A stretch of DNA of 64,000 nt from contig NC_071670.1 in the NCBI RefSeq assembly GCF_028554725.1, forward strand, positions 59,584,501-59,648,500. Reading direction: 5' to 3'. Both the position numbers and the translations under genes were made by a program. Below, piece by piece: positions 26,487 through 39,474 of the stretch. Position 1 is the stretch's first letter. Each line of letters starts with the position of its first letter. The stretch comes from Zeugodacus cucurbitae. Taxonomy: Eukaryota > Arthropoda > Insecta > Diptera > Tephritidae. Under the pieces are notes generated by a model. The model was not told the origin of the DNA. It did no database searches and worked only from the letters and a program-made list of their open reading frames with translations.

Positions 26487-27499
26487 ATATGACTTCGTGT
26501 TGCCTTGCGGCCTACAGGAACTTCAGCAATTAAGACTTCTTCGTACTTGCTTGCTAAGTTGTTTTGTTGTTTAGCGTCTGTTGCGGCAAGTTGCACAAGT
26601 TTATTTTCTCATTAGACTTGTACCCACAAACTGTCTTGGAACTTTAAACTAACTCAACTAGGAAAACCGCACAACAGCAACAAAAATGTGGGTTAAAGTT
26701 AACTAAACAAACCGCTTGCCACAAAAGCAGCGCTGGAAGTTTGCCGTTATAACAAATAAATCCGTTACCTGGTATTTACAGCGTGCCACATGCCGCACTC
26801 TCTTTAATTTGCCAACAGCATCCCTTCACAAGCGCACTCTGTAATCTTTCGCAGCATCTCGAAGCGAACCGCTCCATTTTCAGGAGTGGAGGAGCGGCCA
26901 ATTTACGGCAAATTATTGAACGGAAGGCAGCTAAACGGGTGCGCTAAATTAGAAACATACATATGCCTGCAGGTATGTTCAATAGTTAGATGTGCGTTTG
27001 GACGCCTAAAAGTAGACAACAACAAAACTTTAAACTAGCGATTTCTTGTAGGGCTTTCGCTTGCACCTTTGATAGCCGATACATAAGCCGGCAACGGTCA
27101 GTTTACAATGTATTCTCGTTCCCTTTTCTGCCACTTTTTACACAACTAGTTTTGGGCAGCGTTAAGAGCATAATATCAAGGCGAACTTTTAATGCAGTTC
27201 ACCACTTTTTGGGTTTTGTCAAATTAAAGGCCTTAGGTGAGTGCCATGTGTGACAGGAAGTAGAATGCACGAAACAGCAATGGTGCAAATTAATGTGAAG
27301 GAAGTGTTAGCTTTCAGTACATATGTGACTACTTAGCAAGTGGAACAAGAATAACAAACAATTTTAAGTTTCTAATATAAGAAATTCTTAGAAATATACA
27401 AAGATGGTAAGAAATTGAAAACAAAAGGACGGAACATATTGAGAAAGGTGTCAAATATGAGGGCTTCAAGTGAAAGTACATAAGTACGACAACTTGACA
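24681..27499. other. Non-coding DNA, no gene recognised
   Basis: AT-rich, with a more GC-balanced stretch at about 25800-26060 and 26770-26960. It contains the TC microsatellite listed separately. A T/C-rich tract followed by CAG at about 26130-26146 looks like a splice acceptor, but nothing downstream reads as an exon. Confidence 0.55.
26456..26482 (+). repeat. TC microsatellite, 13.5 units
   Basis: Uninterrupted TC dinucleotides, preceded by CTCTG. On the other strand this is a run of GAGAG words, the sequence bound by GAGA factor in flies. Binding here is an inference only. Confidence 0.85.
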
Positions 27500-28460
27500 A
27501 GACATACTTTAATTTTTCGTTATAATATCGATATGGGGATTAGATCTAGGTCTATACCGGTTTGAGTATACTGTTTCCATGAAATTGTACTTCAGATAAC
27601 ATACAATTGGGCCCATTTTTCGGCACAAAATTCACTAGAGTAACCAAAATCGTTATATACAGTATGTGAGGGCTGGGGTAATTTCTGGACCAATTTCACT
27701 CATTTTCATCACCAAGATACAGGACTATACGTTTACTTAATTTTGCTAAGATATCTCACATATTAACGAATATATACAGTATAAAGTCCACAGGAAGATA
27801 TGAGATATGTGGGGACTAGAGGAAAAATTGACCTGATTTTGTCCATTTTTGGCATAGAGAGAAGAAAAAGATTTTCTTTTATAAAAAATATCTAAGAGAG
27901 AGAAAAATTAGTCACGTGCACTGACGTCCTCATGATTCGTATCTGAGTCCATGAAAAATTATAATCCGATTGAGAAATCTTTTAGGAAAAACGTCGGACC
28001 TCCAATGCTATATTTTTTCAATGTTTTATTCCGTCATTTTCATTGTTAATTAATTTATTTATTGTAAAGAGCATAATTCAAATAGAGCTTAATATGGTGT
28101 TATAGAGGAAGTAGGCGTGGTCGTAGACGATTTTAATAATTACTCAACTGTATAATACGATAATCCTATGTTCCAAATTTGGTTGAAATTGGTGGTATAG
28201 TTGTTGAGATATAAAATTTCGCCGGAAAGTGACCACGTCCATTCTGAAATATGTGTACCAGATCATATGCATCTCTACCTCTCAGGTGAAATCTCACGAT
28301 TTTGACGTTTATCTGTAGACAATTATAGCACATAAAGCATTTGTTTGGAACGAGGGCGTGGTTAGTATCTGATGTCCGATTTCACCCATTTTATAATAAG
28401 ACTCTGGAGAGAAATATTTCTATATATAGTAGATATTTGGATAGGATTCTTAAAGTCAAG
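27500..28460 (+). repeat. Dispersed repeat family G, diverged copy
   Basis: Shares the order of words with the better copies at 44.0 and 48.2 kb: CCAATTTCACTCATTTTCAT, GCTAAGATATCTCACATATT, TATACAGTATAAAGTCCACA, a GGGACTAGAGG block, AGGAAGTAGGCGTGGTCGTA near 28106-28125, TTTGGTTGAAATTGGTGGTA, and GAGGGCGTGGTTAGTATCTG near 28352. Numerous differences and indels suggest an old insertion. Its outer ends are not recognisable, so the borders are approximate. No protein is encoded. Confidence 0.65.
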
Positions 28461-29857
28461 GCCATTTAATTCTAACTTCAAAGAAGGAAGCAGCAGGTTT
28501 TTAAATAAAATGTGACTTAAAATCATTATTTAATCTCAAATACAATATAAGAAACTCTCAACTCACAACCCGATCTAGCATCCGACACTACCGCTTTTTC
28601 AATAAATTGTGCAGCAGTCGAAAATCGACAATCAACTTGCAATAAAAAATACGCACGCATATAAAAATAAAATGCGCGTTGCAAGTAAGCAACTTGCAGC
28701 AGTGCGATAAAATGCATTGCGACCAAATTGAAATAAATTCTCATGTAAAAGGGCAATAAATTTTTACTAACCCACTTTGCAGCAGGAAGTTGTTGCGCGC
28801 TTTTAGGCGCTCAAACGACAAAATATATATATTGCAGTGCAAAAACAACAAATCGAAGTCAAAATGGCGATCCACAGACAGAAAGAATCGCCGTGACACG
28901 AACACAGGAAGAGTTTCTCACACATACAAGCGAAAGAGTAAAAGTTGCATGCAAACAATTCACTTAAGCGCGCATTGCCTTGCCACAAATTTTAAAATTG
29001 CAACACACACACACTCACACTCTCACAACGCTGTTTATTAGTATTTGTTTTATCAATTTCACTATGCACGCATTCCGATTGTTGCTGTAGCGGCTGCAGC
29101 GCGATGCGTTAAAATCGCCGACAACATCAAGGTTATATTTCTTAATAAATGCGCTTATTGTCAGGCCAACAACAGCAACAAGAAAAATACAACAATAACA
29201 CTTGCACAACTTGCAACATAAAACTTTTATTTATGAACTGGCAAAGCGAAGGACGAAAGTAGTAACTGTAAACTGACTCTAAGTATAACAGAAGTAGTAA
29301 CAGCAATAAAAAAGAACAGCAACAATAACAACATTTACAACCGGCTGCATGTGTTACAGTGCTGCCAGCATCAGATATAATTCAATTAAGTAAAACTATG
29401 TGTGGACGACACAAAAGCAATAAAAATAAAAACAAAAACAAGAAAAAAATTGCAGCAAAAGCTTAAAAATGTTGCATAAAAGAGAAAAAATAAGTAGAAC
29501 ACACAAAAATTAGCACTGAAATGGAAACTTAAAATGCCCGCAAATTCCGACGACACACGATGCGCTCATAAATTTCTTAGTTTTAGTGGATTTTATTGCG
29601 CAATTCCGCAAAAGTGAATATGGCGCAAAACTAAATGAAAAACGGGGAAAAGTTTAAATTTGGAAAAATACAAAAAAATAGTAGTATACATATGATATAA
29701 AATAGTAGTAAAGCGCAGAAATGCGTGGATGCTCGGATTTTTATTTTGTGTAGAAATGAATTTATTGCACTTTCTGTGCATTGTGGTAGGTATATACAAA
29801 AATTATATATAAATTAATTATTTTTCCAAAATTTTTCATATTATGTATCTTTTTATA
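28461..29857. other. Non-coding DNA, nothing recognised
   Basis: A-rich sequence with CACACACACACTCACACTC near 29003-29021 and AACAGCAACAATAACAACA runs near 29310-29340. Open frames on both strands (28526-29209) are short and without motifs. Confidence 0.55.
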
Positions 29858-30560
29858 CGAGGGCTGCTATATATATTTCTGGCCTAGGTAACACTAAGTG
29901 TTGCCAGGTGCAATCTGACATTTCCAATGGAAAGTTTGACATTTTTTAGCATAACATCACTCAGAACGTTTTGTCATTTAATCGTTAATTATTTTATTTA
30001 CAGGGAATTAAAAAATTCATCTCGGCCAAAAAAAGGAATTAACTCGTAAACATTTTCGTGCGATCATTTTTCACAACTTTCGACGTGGATTATCGCGACA
30101 AGAGTGCATCGATGAACTAAAATCTTTGTATGGCTATGAAGCACCAGCCTATAGCACTATGAAAAACTGGTACAACGAATTCAATCGTGGCCGACGCTCG
30201 CTCAAAGATGAATTCCGTGAAGGTTGTGCCAGAAAACATCGATGCCGTACGTGAACTGATAATGCAAGACCGTCATGTAACATACCTTCAGATAGAGGCA
30301 TGCCTATGCATTTCTCCACCAGCTTACATTCAATATTGCATGAACACCTGGCCGTAAAAAAGGTTTGTTCTCGTTGGATCCCGCACAATTTGACAATCGC
30401 TCAAAAAAAGGCTCAAAAAAAGTGCTTCGAAAATTGGTTTGAGCGCATGCAAAAGTGTATAAATCTTGACGGAGAATATTTTGAAAAACAATAAAACCGT
30501 TTTCGTTGATAAATATTCCTATTTTCATTATTAGGCCAGAAATATATATAGCAGCCCTCG
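29858..30560 (+). mobile_element. Internally deleted mariner with perfect 29-bp inverted ends
   Basis: The ends at 29858-29886 and 30532-30560 are exact inverted copies over 29 bases, starting CGAGGGCTGCTATATATATT. TA lies directly outside on both sides (29856-29857 and 30561-30562). The total is 703 bp, about half of an intact mariner. The interior keeps the beginning and the last ~25 codons of a transposase gene. Identical ends on such a short element suggest insertion more recent than the other elements here. With both ends intact it could in principle be mobilised by a related active transposase elsewhere in the genome. Confidence 0.92.
30033..30494 (+). pseudogene. Mariner transposase remnant lacking the catalytic domain
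   Basis: The frame starts at 30033 with an AAG where the family start ATG would be, followed by ELTRKHFRAIIFHNFRRGLS and then a helix-turn-helix segment ending in WYNEFNRGRRSLKDEFREG. A short deletion after REG shifts the frame, so the first frame stops near 30250. The next block, VVPENIDAVRELIMQDRHVT, is in another frame and shifts again near 30310 into TSLHSILHEHLAVKKVCSRW and PHNLTIAQKKA. That joins directly to KKCFENWFERMQKCINLDGE and YFEKQ, the family's carboxyl end, with a stop at 30492-30494. The entire DDD catalytic domain (roughly 180 residues) is missing between QKKA and KKCF. The remnant is a DNA-binding half plus tail, itself broken by frameshifts. Confidence 0.88.
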
Positions 30561-30562
30561 TA

Positions 30563-30920
30563 TTATAAGACATTTTTTCATTATATAACTTAATGAGGTT
30601 TAAGATTTCTCTTCGATTTATATATATAATTTTTTGGTTTCCTGGATCAAATGATCTTTCAGCACCCTTGAGCACAAATTTTAACTAATTAATGTTCTAG
30701 AAAGCTACTGTAAGGAATAATTACATCATAGAAAATATATATTAAACTAAATATATGTATTTTAAATACTTCCCGACAGAACTAGTAGATATTTATCTTA
30801 AAAAATTGTTTAGAATATGTTTCTTGACTACATTTACCCTATTCTTAGATTTAACTGGAAAATTCTTTGGAAACAGGAGTACGTAAGAGGACAGCCCCCA
30901 AACAAATTTTTTTTATCATA
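30563..30920. other. Non-coding DNA, nothing recognised
   Basis: AT-rich sequence directly right of the mariner deletion element. There are no open frames of note and no repeat ends that I can recognise. Confidence 0.5.
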
Positions 30921-31480
30921 AGTTGCTTACTTGATTTTGAGTTTCACAAATCGTTTTAAAGATACAGCAGTAAGAAGACGGAGTTGTCTGAAGCGCTCAG
31001 CTGGCAGCAAGAAGCTTTGAAAGTTTTTTTCATATCTCAGAACGGCTTGAGGCGAATGACTTGAAATTTTTAGGGTACATTGAGCACATGTAAACACATA
31101 GAACGCTAGATTATTGTTTAATAATTCCAAAAACTTCGATTCTTATAGCAAAATACTAAAAAACGCAAAATGTCTTCCAAAACCCCAATTTTTGGTATAT
31201 TCACATGATCGTAGTGGGTTCCATGTATTTAAGCTTACAGTTTAAAATGCTGTTATTTTTTGTTTCTTTCCCATAAGCCAATCAGCCAGAAGAGTAGAGA
31301 AAGTGCGAGGCCATTTTTCGAGGAAGGATTGTTCAGAACGCTCTAACTCATGTTCTAAATAATATTTATAGCTTAAAAATTGATGATAATTAAAACACAT
31401 GATAATTAATTTGATGCTCTACCTATTTACTGGTCTAAAAGGTCCCTAAAAACAGACCCTCATATGGTATGACCCCTTAA
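30921..31480. repeat. Decayed dispersed repeat ending in CCCCTTAA
   Basis: The right border GGTATGACCCCTTAAAGG at about 31468-31485 is like the CCCCTTAA ends of the family E copies at 51.5 and 57.4 kb. The interior has TCATATCTCAGAACGGCTTG and GACTTGAAATTTTTAGGG, the kind of wording found in those repeats. The left end is not identifiable. I regard it as an old relative and not a full copy; the extent is approximate. Confidence 0.4.
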
Positions 31481-33889
31481 AGGATTGTGAATCAATGTTA
31501 CTTACATTTGTAAGTTATTAGTGGTCCTATTTGTGGTATGTCCTGGAACAAAACTTTTGATATTTTATACGCTTAAATCTTACATAAATTTTGCTACTAC
31601 TTCATTTCGTAGTTGACTTATTATAATAAGTATAATTTGGTATAATTATAACAAAAAATATTTGATCATCCATGTTAAAGAGATTTATAGTGAATTTAAT
31701 AGAATGATCAGGGAATCAGGGTAAAATCATCATTAAAAAATTGGGGCTTCTTAAGCGCTAATTGAAGTCAGAAAAATTTAAAATATAATGCTTTCTTTGG
31801 AATTATATTTGAATCCTAAATTAATTCGAAAAATATATACTATTTTTAACTTTTTTGAGAAAAATTTTTATACGGAAGAAATATTAATTTTGCCCATCAA
31901 TATAAAGTTTTCCTTGATGTAATTTAGAAAAGAAGTTACACAAAACAAATCAGCACTCATAAATCCACACCTACGTACAAAATAGTTCAACAAGAGCGCG
32001 CCGCGGCATAAGTGAAAACGCAGCAGTGAGCTTACTGCAACCAGAAGACACGCCATGCGCCAACGAAATTTCCTTCGCCACCAACCGCGCTGTGAAATTT
32101 TAAATTATGAATCATATCTACGCCGCTGCGTTGCGGCAAACACCGCGGAGCGGCAGACAGATAGCCACGCACAACATAGAAAGCTCCTGCATGCAAATAT
32201 GCCGCAGCTGCTGCAGAAAGCAACTTGTGTGCTTCCTTTGGTCGCTTGCCACCACACGTTGAGCGCGTTGCATGCCACATGGCGCGCCACCAGCGCCGCC
32301 ACAGAGACCGCCACCGCCATAGCAGGCGTGCATGTTGCATATCTAAATTGCGGCAAACGCTGCGTGCCGCAACTTCAGCGCCAACAGTGTTTGCTTGCCG
32401 CCTGCCATTTAGAACCGCACACATATACATACGTGTATGTAAGCTGGCTTCCTTTAACGCCAGAGTGTTGTATCTAGTTGCGCACTTCGTTTCGCATTCG
32501 CATGAGGCGCACACATTTCATCGGCCGCTTTGTCCAAACACTTTGCTGACGCCATTCATTTGCAGATTATTTTGTGCAAACACACACACACACATGTGCA
32601 CTTACAACGCGTTGGCAATAATTTCACCGCCGTCTCGCCCATTCTTCATGCATATTTGCTGCAAAAGTATGCCTAATTTATGTCTATGTGCGTCGGCATT
32701 GTTTTTGCTATTGTTGCTATTGTTATCTTGCTGTTTGCCCTTTGCTAATGCAACCATTTTGGTGTTTAATAGGTTTTTGATGGAAAAAGCCAACACACAC
32801 ACGCACACACATTCATGAGAAATCGCACATCATTTGCGCTCCATCGCTTCTGTTGCCCATAATTCAATTCGCAACTCATACTCACTAACTCATGCAAACA
32901 AAAACACGCACACACACACATACTTATATACGCGCTCACGCAAGCGTTGCAGAGTTTTCTCTGCTTGTCGCAATAATTCAAATTATTTAGAGTGGATTAA
33001 TTTTTCGCGTTACTGCGAAGTTTTTGCTGTTTTTTCAAGGCAGTTTTATGATTTATGCGCTGCGGCGCTTCTATGTTTTCAAGTGAGTTGATAAAATTGT
33101 TATTAAAAAATTGCTTCTAATGAAAAATATCGCTGTAGAAATTTATTTGAGGTTAGATTTGTTTAGACCTTGGTGTCTAAAAATATACCTGGTCTAGATA
33201 GTAGTGGTTCTAGAAGGTTATTGAGAAAATATTTTGGTATGAAACCTAGAACTACGAAGCAAAGCATTTTTTAGAACATTACTGCGCTAGCACTAACCAT
33301 TAATATTTATAAAACCCTTTGGTCATCTTCTAACTATAGATAAGAAAGTTCGAAATGATAGAGAAATATTATCAGATAGTGGTATGGAACATTAGATATA
33401 GAAGTGGACTTTTAGGCTATTCTGCTGTATTACATTTCACTAAAGCCGGCTTTAAGGATGCTTGCAATGGCTAACGTATAGAAGAAAATATCAAATATCA
33501 AATCTGTTAACCAAACGGATACAGAAATTTAATATAATTTTTGATAAGACGGTAAACATTGATTGAGAGAGAAATATTTAGGACGACTAGCGGACACAAC
33601 AGACGTTGTCCTGTATGATATTTCAAGCTATTAGAGTATTAAATAATGTATGAAATGACCCACATGATAATATTGAAATATATATACCTATGTATAATTG
33701 AATTTAAAATTTGTTACACCGACGATAGCAACATCCAATTACAAAACCTTCAAAGCAAACCAATTATAAACAATTTTATAAGTATACATTTAGGTGGTTT
33801 CTATACAGTAAGAATGGCGCCATCTATTTTTGGCGAATATAAAACATCAAAAACATTTTTAATATAAAATTAATTAAATGCTCTATTTA
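31481..33889. other. Non-coding DNA with a local GC-rich block
   Basis: From about 32040 to 32480 the sequence is distinctly GC-rich for this window (GCGGCAAACACCGCGGAGCG; GGCGCGCCACCAGCGCCGCC), with overlapping open frames on both strands (32032-32514, 32055-32477, 32225-32818). None has a recognisable domain or splice context. CA microsatellites occur at about 32580-32593, 32793-32810 and 32907-32921. The rest is ordinary AT-rich DNA. Confidence 0.5.
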
Positions 33890-34050
33890 AATTGGACAAC
33901 AATTTAACTGAAACACACAAAATATTTCATTCAAATCGGTCCAGCCGTTTAGGAGGACCTCAGTGAGATACAGAAGAATTTTATGTATAAAGATATATGG
34001 ATCAATTTAATAAGGTTTGTAGCCGGAAAAAGAAAAAAATTCTTTATATA
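33890..34050 (+). repeat. Fragment of an insect dispersed repeat
   Basis: TTCATTCAAATCGGTCCAGC followed by CGTTTAGGAGGACCTCAGTG and a short AT-rich tail (TTTTATGTATAAAGAT) is wording common at the ends of several insect repeats. It is a fragment of unknown class; no other part is recognisable nearby. Confidence 0.45.
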
Positions 34051-34399
34051 AAATTTATTATATAGTGGCAAGCGGAATTCGGGATTGTTAGTCGTAGAGG
34101 AGATCATTGACGAAAGTGAATTTATACTAGGTGAAGAGGTCACTCTGCGGAAGTATTGGACGGATAAAATTAGGCGGATAGTTTTGGGCAGTTTGTCTTA
34201 GAAAGTAGCAGGGGCTTCCCCTCCTCGTCCCATGTTATCATATGGCAAAATCGACTTTTTAGCTGGGTATTGAAATAAACCGATTTTTTCTTGACATTGA
34301 ACGTAAGTTTGAAATGTAATTTCTTCGTTTATCGAAGTTAGTCTCCGTTAAAATCGTAATATGTACTGAAAATTTAGATGGGCCTTATTTCAGTAGTGT

Positions 34400-34760
34400 A
34401 TAACAAACGGTATATCTAACTGATTAAAATTCGGCCGCCATTAAAAACGTTGGCTGGTCAGAAACTAGAACAAAAGATGGAATGGAGTCAGAATTTTAAT
34501 AGATTACATCTAGTAAGAATTTTCAAAAATCGATTAACAAGCATTTTGAAAGTGGGTAATCAAGATTTCTCGGAAATGTACGAACCGATTAGTCTCAAAG
34601 TTTTACACAGGTTTCTGAACTATATTTTCTTGTACTTCAACGAAGCCTTTTTTATTATCGATTAAAATAATTTTTTATAAACAATTTAAGACCAAAATTA
34701 TAAAATTTTTTTTTTTTGTTGAAACCGCCATTTTGTCAAAAAAAAAATTGTTTTGTGTAT
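34400..34760 (+). repeat. Possible diverged relative of family E
   Basis: CGAACCGATTAGTCTCAAAG, then TTTTACACAGGTTTCTGAAC and TTCTTGTACTTCAACGAAGC parallel the copy at 57.4 kb (TTTTGCACATGTGTTCGAGA and ACTCGTGCTTGAACGAAGG). The T-rich sequence and CCGCCATTTTGTCAAA that follow also fit. Ends are absent. The resemblance was judged by eye and is partial. Confidence 0.4.
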
Positions 34761-37434
34761 TCCTTCGATTAATTTCATGATTATACATACCTTTAACGAA
34801 ATCGTTTTGATTTTTTTATTTTAGATGATCCACTTCAGAGATATGGTCACTGAAAATCGGTTTTTTTGGGATTGGTTTCTGCAGATCTGCTGAAACCGCA
34901 TCAAAATCAGTTATTTTTATAAATAAAAAAATATTCAATCCACTTTAAAGTTACCATAATCTGTATATAAATACTTAGAAAAATAAATTTAGAAGTTCTC
35001 TCAGAAAAAATGTTTGAAAAACCTCATTTTTAGGGCTCCCAGCCCTTAATTCGAATAGTTACTTCGTATGGCGATATTTACTAAGTACCACAATCGTTAA
35101 GGTTGATTACGAAATATACAGATTCATTATTTTGTGAATCTTTCAAGCAGCCTGGTGGATTATATTGAGAATTCTTAATACCATTTAATACAACTGATTT
35201 TTTATAAAACCAGCAGAGTATACTGTAGAGACTCATAACCAAATGAATGATGGTTTAAAGTCCAAATGATATAAATTTTAAATTTATGGCAACAATATTG
35301 TCTTAACTTGATGAAATTTCATCGCATTTGAAAAATGGGTTTGCAGTTTTTAATGTAATATATAAGTCGATTTCTTACTCACTTTCAATTTAAGAGATCA
35401 CCAAGAGAATTTTATATAGACTTTTGGCATCAACTTCTGAATATTTTTGTAACATTTACCTGCAAAGAAAGGAAAGTTATTTTTTATTAGTATTGCCAGT
35501 TTTTTTTAAATGATTATTTATAAATATTGTGTATAAATATATTTTTCAATCATCTTACTAATTTAAACTTTTTGATATACATAAAATATATAATGAAATG
35601 GCTATAAATTTTATAAAATAAAACCAGCAATTCCCACACCTCTTCAAATTAAATTTCCAAACCAACATTTATAAAAAATACTATATGTGAGTCTTTAATT
35701 GCGTACACAAGCATGGATGGCTGCCCGCCATTCACCGAAGTCAAAATTAAATTAAAGAGCAATAACAAAACACATACAGCGCAGAAGACAGTCTGTAATT
35801 TACAATGCAAAGGGCGTAAACAACTACGACATGAAAACAAACGAGCAACAAGACGATGCCAAAAAACACACGAAAACCTAATGAAAGGAGGAAAGGATGC
35901 TAATTTAAAATATGCAAAAGAAACACAAAAGACACGCAAGAGATACAAGAAACCCGGTGAAGGCGGCGCTAATTTCACATAGAAAACAACAAGCGCCGCT
36001 TTGCCGACAGACTTTCAACACGCTGCGCTAATTAAATCGTTGCGAATTTTATAAACACACTCAAGCGCAATGGCAAAAAGACACGGCTGAAGAACAAGCT
36101 TTGCAAAAAGCAAAAACACTAGCAAGTACTTGTTGTTGTTGAGATGTTCGTTGTTGTTTGGTTTGTAACTGTGTTGTGTACTTGCGAATAAATGAATAAG
36201 TCGTGAAATCAAAGCTGACACGCCAAGTCGGTGTCATTTCGCTGTTGAAAGCATGCTTACTTTGAAGTACCTACTTAGATCTTTACATATGCTTGTATAT
36301 ACAAATATACCGTTATGTGTATATGTTTGCCTTTGAATTTGAAATTTCATTTTACAAATTTCAATTTGTATCTTCACATGTGTGAACTTTTTATTTGCTT
36401 TTATTTGCCATCAAATCTGACGCTTGTCGGCGCACTTAAAGCCATGCTCGCTGGCTGATTATTTGGCAAAGGCGTCTCCACTTAGGCGTAGAAGTATATT
36501 CAAATATATGTTTATCTACATTTGTTTGTAATAATGTAAATATAAGTAGATATCTGTGAACAAGCATGTATAAATGTTAAGCATGTCGGCGCATGTAGCG
36601 TTGTTATACCTTGTAGACATATTTTGATTTGCTTGGAGTACAAATATGTAGTTGTTGTATACATGGTATGTTGCTTTGTGTTGCAGTTAATTTAAATAAT
36701 ATGTAGAAATGTGGTAATAAGAATGTCTGCAACATAAATTAGATACAGAATTTAAAGCTTCAACATATCTAAGTTCATTTTCACTTTCCAGAACATGATA
36801 ACTCAACAAAAGCAATATGATATTATCAAAATTTACTAAAGATACTTTATTTTTAAAGAATTATATAATAAAAATGTAGTTCTAGATAACACGGGAGCCT
36901 TCGTTGAAGTCTTTTATTTTCTGATAATTGATAGCTGTTAGAAATTAATTCCATGTTCTTTAATTTATCCGAGGATCTAGATTACTGTAAAAGATACTAC
37001 TTTTAATATCTTCCAAACCTTATTATTGAGCCCAAGCGCTTCGTCGCAATATAAGGATCATAGTAATCCGTTAGGAGTTTTTACGGGTGTTACAATGTAT
37101 GGTCGAAATCAGTGAGATTCTCTGCATTTGCGGAGATCTACCCCTTAACCTAACCAAACCTAACCTAATATCTCCCAAAGACAAGAGTCCGTTATAGGCA
37201 CATGTTGTCTCACACTGAATATCTAAAGCCACCTCCATTGGAAAATATTTAACTAAATACAAAAAAACAACAAATAAAAAAAAATACAAAAAACAAAAAT
37301 ATTTTTTTTGCTTATATTCAAAGTCTATATTTCAACGAGTATTTTGAGATGCCTCAATAATTAATTATGATCATTAGAAGTCAGAGCGTTAGGAACGCGC
37401 CGAGAGTACAGTGTTTCTTCATTTGCGTTTTCCT
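34761..37434. other. Non-coding DNA, nothing firmly recognised
   Basis: AT-rich. A short inverted repeat AGGGCTCCCAGCCCT lies near 35031-35046. CTTAACCTAACCAAACCTAA near 37144-37163 resembles the tail of a non-LTR element, but I could not read a coding body before it. The 89-residue lysine-rich frame at 35713-35982 has no recognisable motif, and opposite-strand frames overlap it. Confidence 0.5.
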
Positions 37435-37858
37435 CTAAACCTCATTTTCGAGACCGTGTACACGATAACTCAAAAACTATTCAACCGATTCAGTTGAAAA
37501 TTAAAATGAATGCATATTCCTAAATAGATTTTCCACAGATCGACGTTTTTAAGGGTTTTTTTTTAACGACTATGCAACTCTGTTCAAAATGTATCACTTT
37601 TTAAGAAAACTATTGCTTTACTTCTTTCAGACAAAAATCATATACACCACCAAGGAGTGCGCCGGAAAAATTGATCCACGCAAATGCTTATATCTCTGCC
37701 ATTTTTAACTGGAAACTATTTTTTTATATATATAAAGCTTAAGATATGTATTAAATTAGCAATAAATGTTAAGAAGTCCTACCTCAAATAGTTTTGTCAA
37801 AATTTCTTAAAAAACCATCCGATTATCATGCGTTCAGGGTGGTGTAACCCCTTAAAGA
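37435..37858. repeat. Decayed dispersed repeat ending in CCCCTTAA
   Basis: Begins near GAGACCGTGTACACGATAAC with TCAAAAACTATTCAACCGAT, and ends GGGTGGTGTAACCCCTTAAA near 37839-37858. The closing CCCCTTAA and the 'cell-like' CAACCGATT wording match family E elements. The left inverted end is missing. The assignment rests on these short words. Confidence 0.4.
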
Positions 37859-39474
37859 AGATAATAACTGAGGTATCATGAACGGCACTTAAGAGTTAGC
37901 TTTATCAAAGCACATAAGACTTTATGAGAGTACACAATAATTATAAATTTCATACAAAAAAGACTAAACTAAACTTAAATAATCTCAAAACTCATTTATG
38001 CCTCCTGGAAAAAGGATATACAGCCCCTCCGTAAGAAAAACGGCTCTCACTCACATTATTAGGGAGATATTTACTCCTCTGGGGAGTGATTTTACCATAG
38101 ATCCCAGTATTTCATACATACCTCTTCTAACCAGTCTGAGAGAAAAGTTCTGCTTTGAGGCTTAGAGTAAACATACATATATCGGTTTGCAAGTGCTTTT
38201 GGTCTTTTTTTCATAATCTCGTGTCAATCTAATGATTTTAAAACTGATATATACCTATATATTTTATTACAAATATATGCCATTCCTTCAACACTTACCC
38301 TTAATGCTTATCAAAAGTAAAACAATAAATTTTGTAGACAAATTTGCACATGAAATATTACACAAGTTACGCCATTCTTTAATAGTCCACACTACAGTGC
38401 CACGCCCATAGCAATTACCCATTAAAATGCCATACAAAAACTCATTTACAACTATTTTAATGCAAACCGCAAAAAAAAAACGCATTGAAACTCTTTCTTG
38501 AGCACTTCCTTTCGGGCAAAGAGTGAGAAGAAGACTAAGCGAAATGGAGAAGCAAAGTTAAATTAGGTTGACACACTTTCGCTGAAGCAACTGTGATTTT
38601 TAAGCCAACCGCAAATAAGAAAACTGCAACTAATTACTATCAATTTCCTGCCACACGGGCCGCCAAGCAGAGGCGAATATTTTGTGGCCAAAAGTTGTGC
38701 AATTAAAATTTTCGACTGTGAAGATACGCGCACTACAACCGCAGAAGAGTAGTGAATTTTGTAGCGAGTTTCAGCTGCACGTCACAATTATAAACAATTT
38801 AAAAAGTGTCCACAAGCAATATTGCATGCAAATACGAGTGTGTGTAAGTGCGCAGTTAAGTAGTTGCAACACAGTTGCAAGGACTGCGACTGCACATTTC
38901 AAGTATATGCGTGTGTGCTACACTGTCTATGGTAATGATGGTAGTATCTGTGTTGGCGGCTGGTAAAGAGTCAACAACATGAAGCGCCTACGTCTACAAC
39001 GCAAATACTACTTGGTAAATGAGTGGCGTTGGCGGTAAAACGGTACAAAATTTACATTTTAAATTCTCGGCAAATACTCGAAAATGTCCTTGTTGACTTT
39101 GCCTAGCAGCCACATGCACTTACCATAGATACATACACATCTACCTGTGTATACGGTATGTAAATATGCTGTGCGGCAGTGCACGCTTGACTGGCACTCA
39201 TTTTCGTATGCTGAGTGAGTAAGTTAGTTGAGAGGTGAAGGGCGCGGCGTTTAGTGAGACAAGTATTTTACGGGGGGGAATTTTACAGGTACAACTACAT
39301 GCTTGAATGACTATATAAGGGTTGACTGAGAGTAAAAAAGAGTAATTAAAAAATATATAGTTCATAAAAACTGTTCTCAACTCCTCATAAATAACCCTGA
39401 GTTTGAAGATAGATAATAAAATAAAAGATACAATTATAAATAATGAGAAATGAATAGCAATTTAAATTAGAATA
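37859..39474. other. Non-coding DNA, nothing recognised
   Basis: Unique-looking sequence that becomes more GC-balanced at about 38500-39250. There are no repeat ends and no open frame that looks real; the 94-residue frame at 38682-38966 has no motif. Confidence 0.5.

Noticed and set aside
32032..32818. Frames of 140-197 codons on both strands
   Set aside because: Their length is explained by locally high GC and few stops; the opposite-strand frames compete and none has a recognisable domain.
10418..37050. GCGCTTCGTCGC shared between about 10418 and 37035
   Set aside because: A 12-base match with no similarity in the flanks; likely chance.
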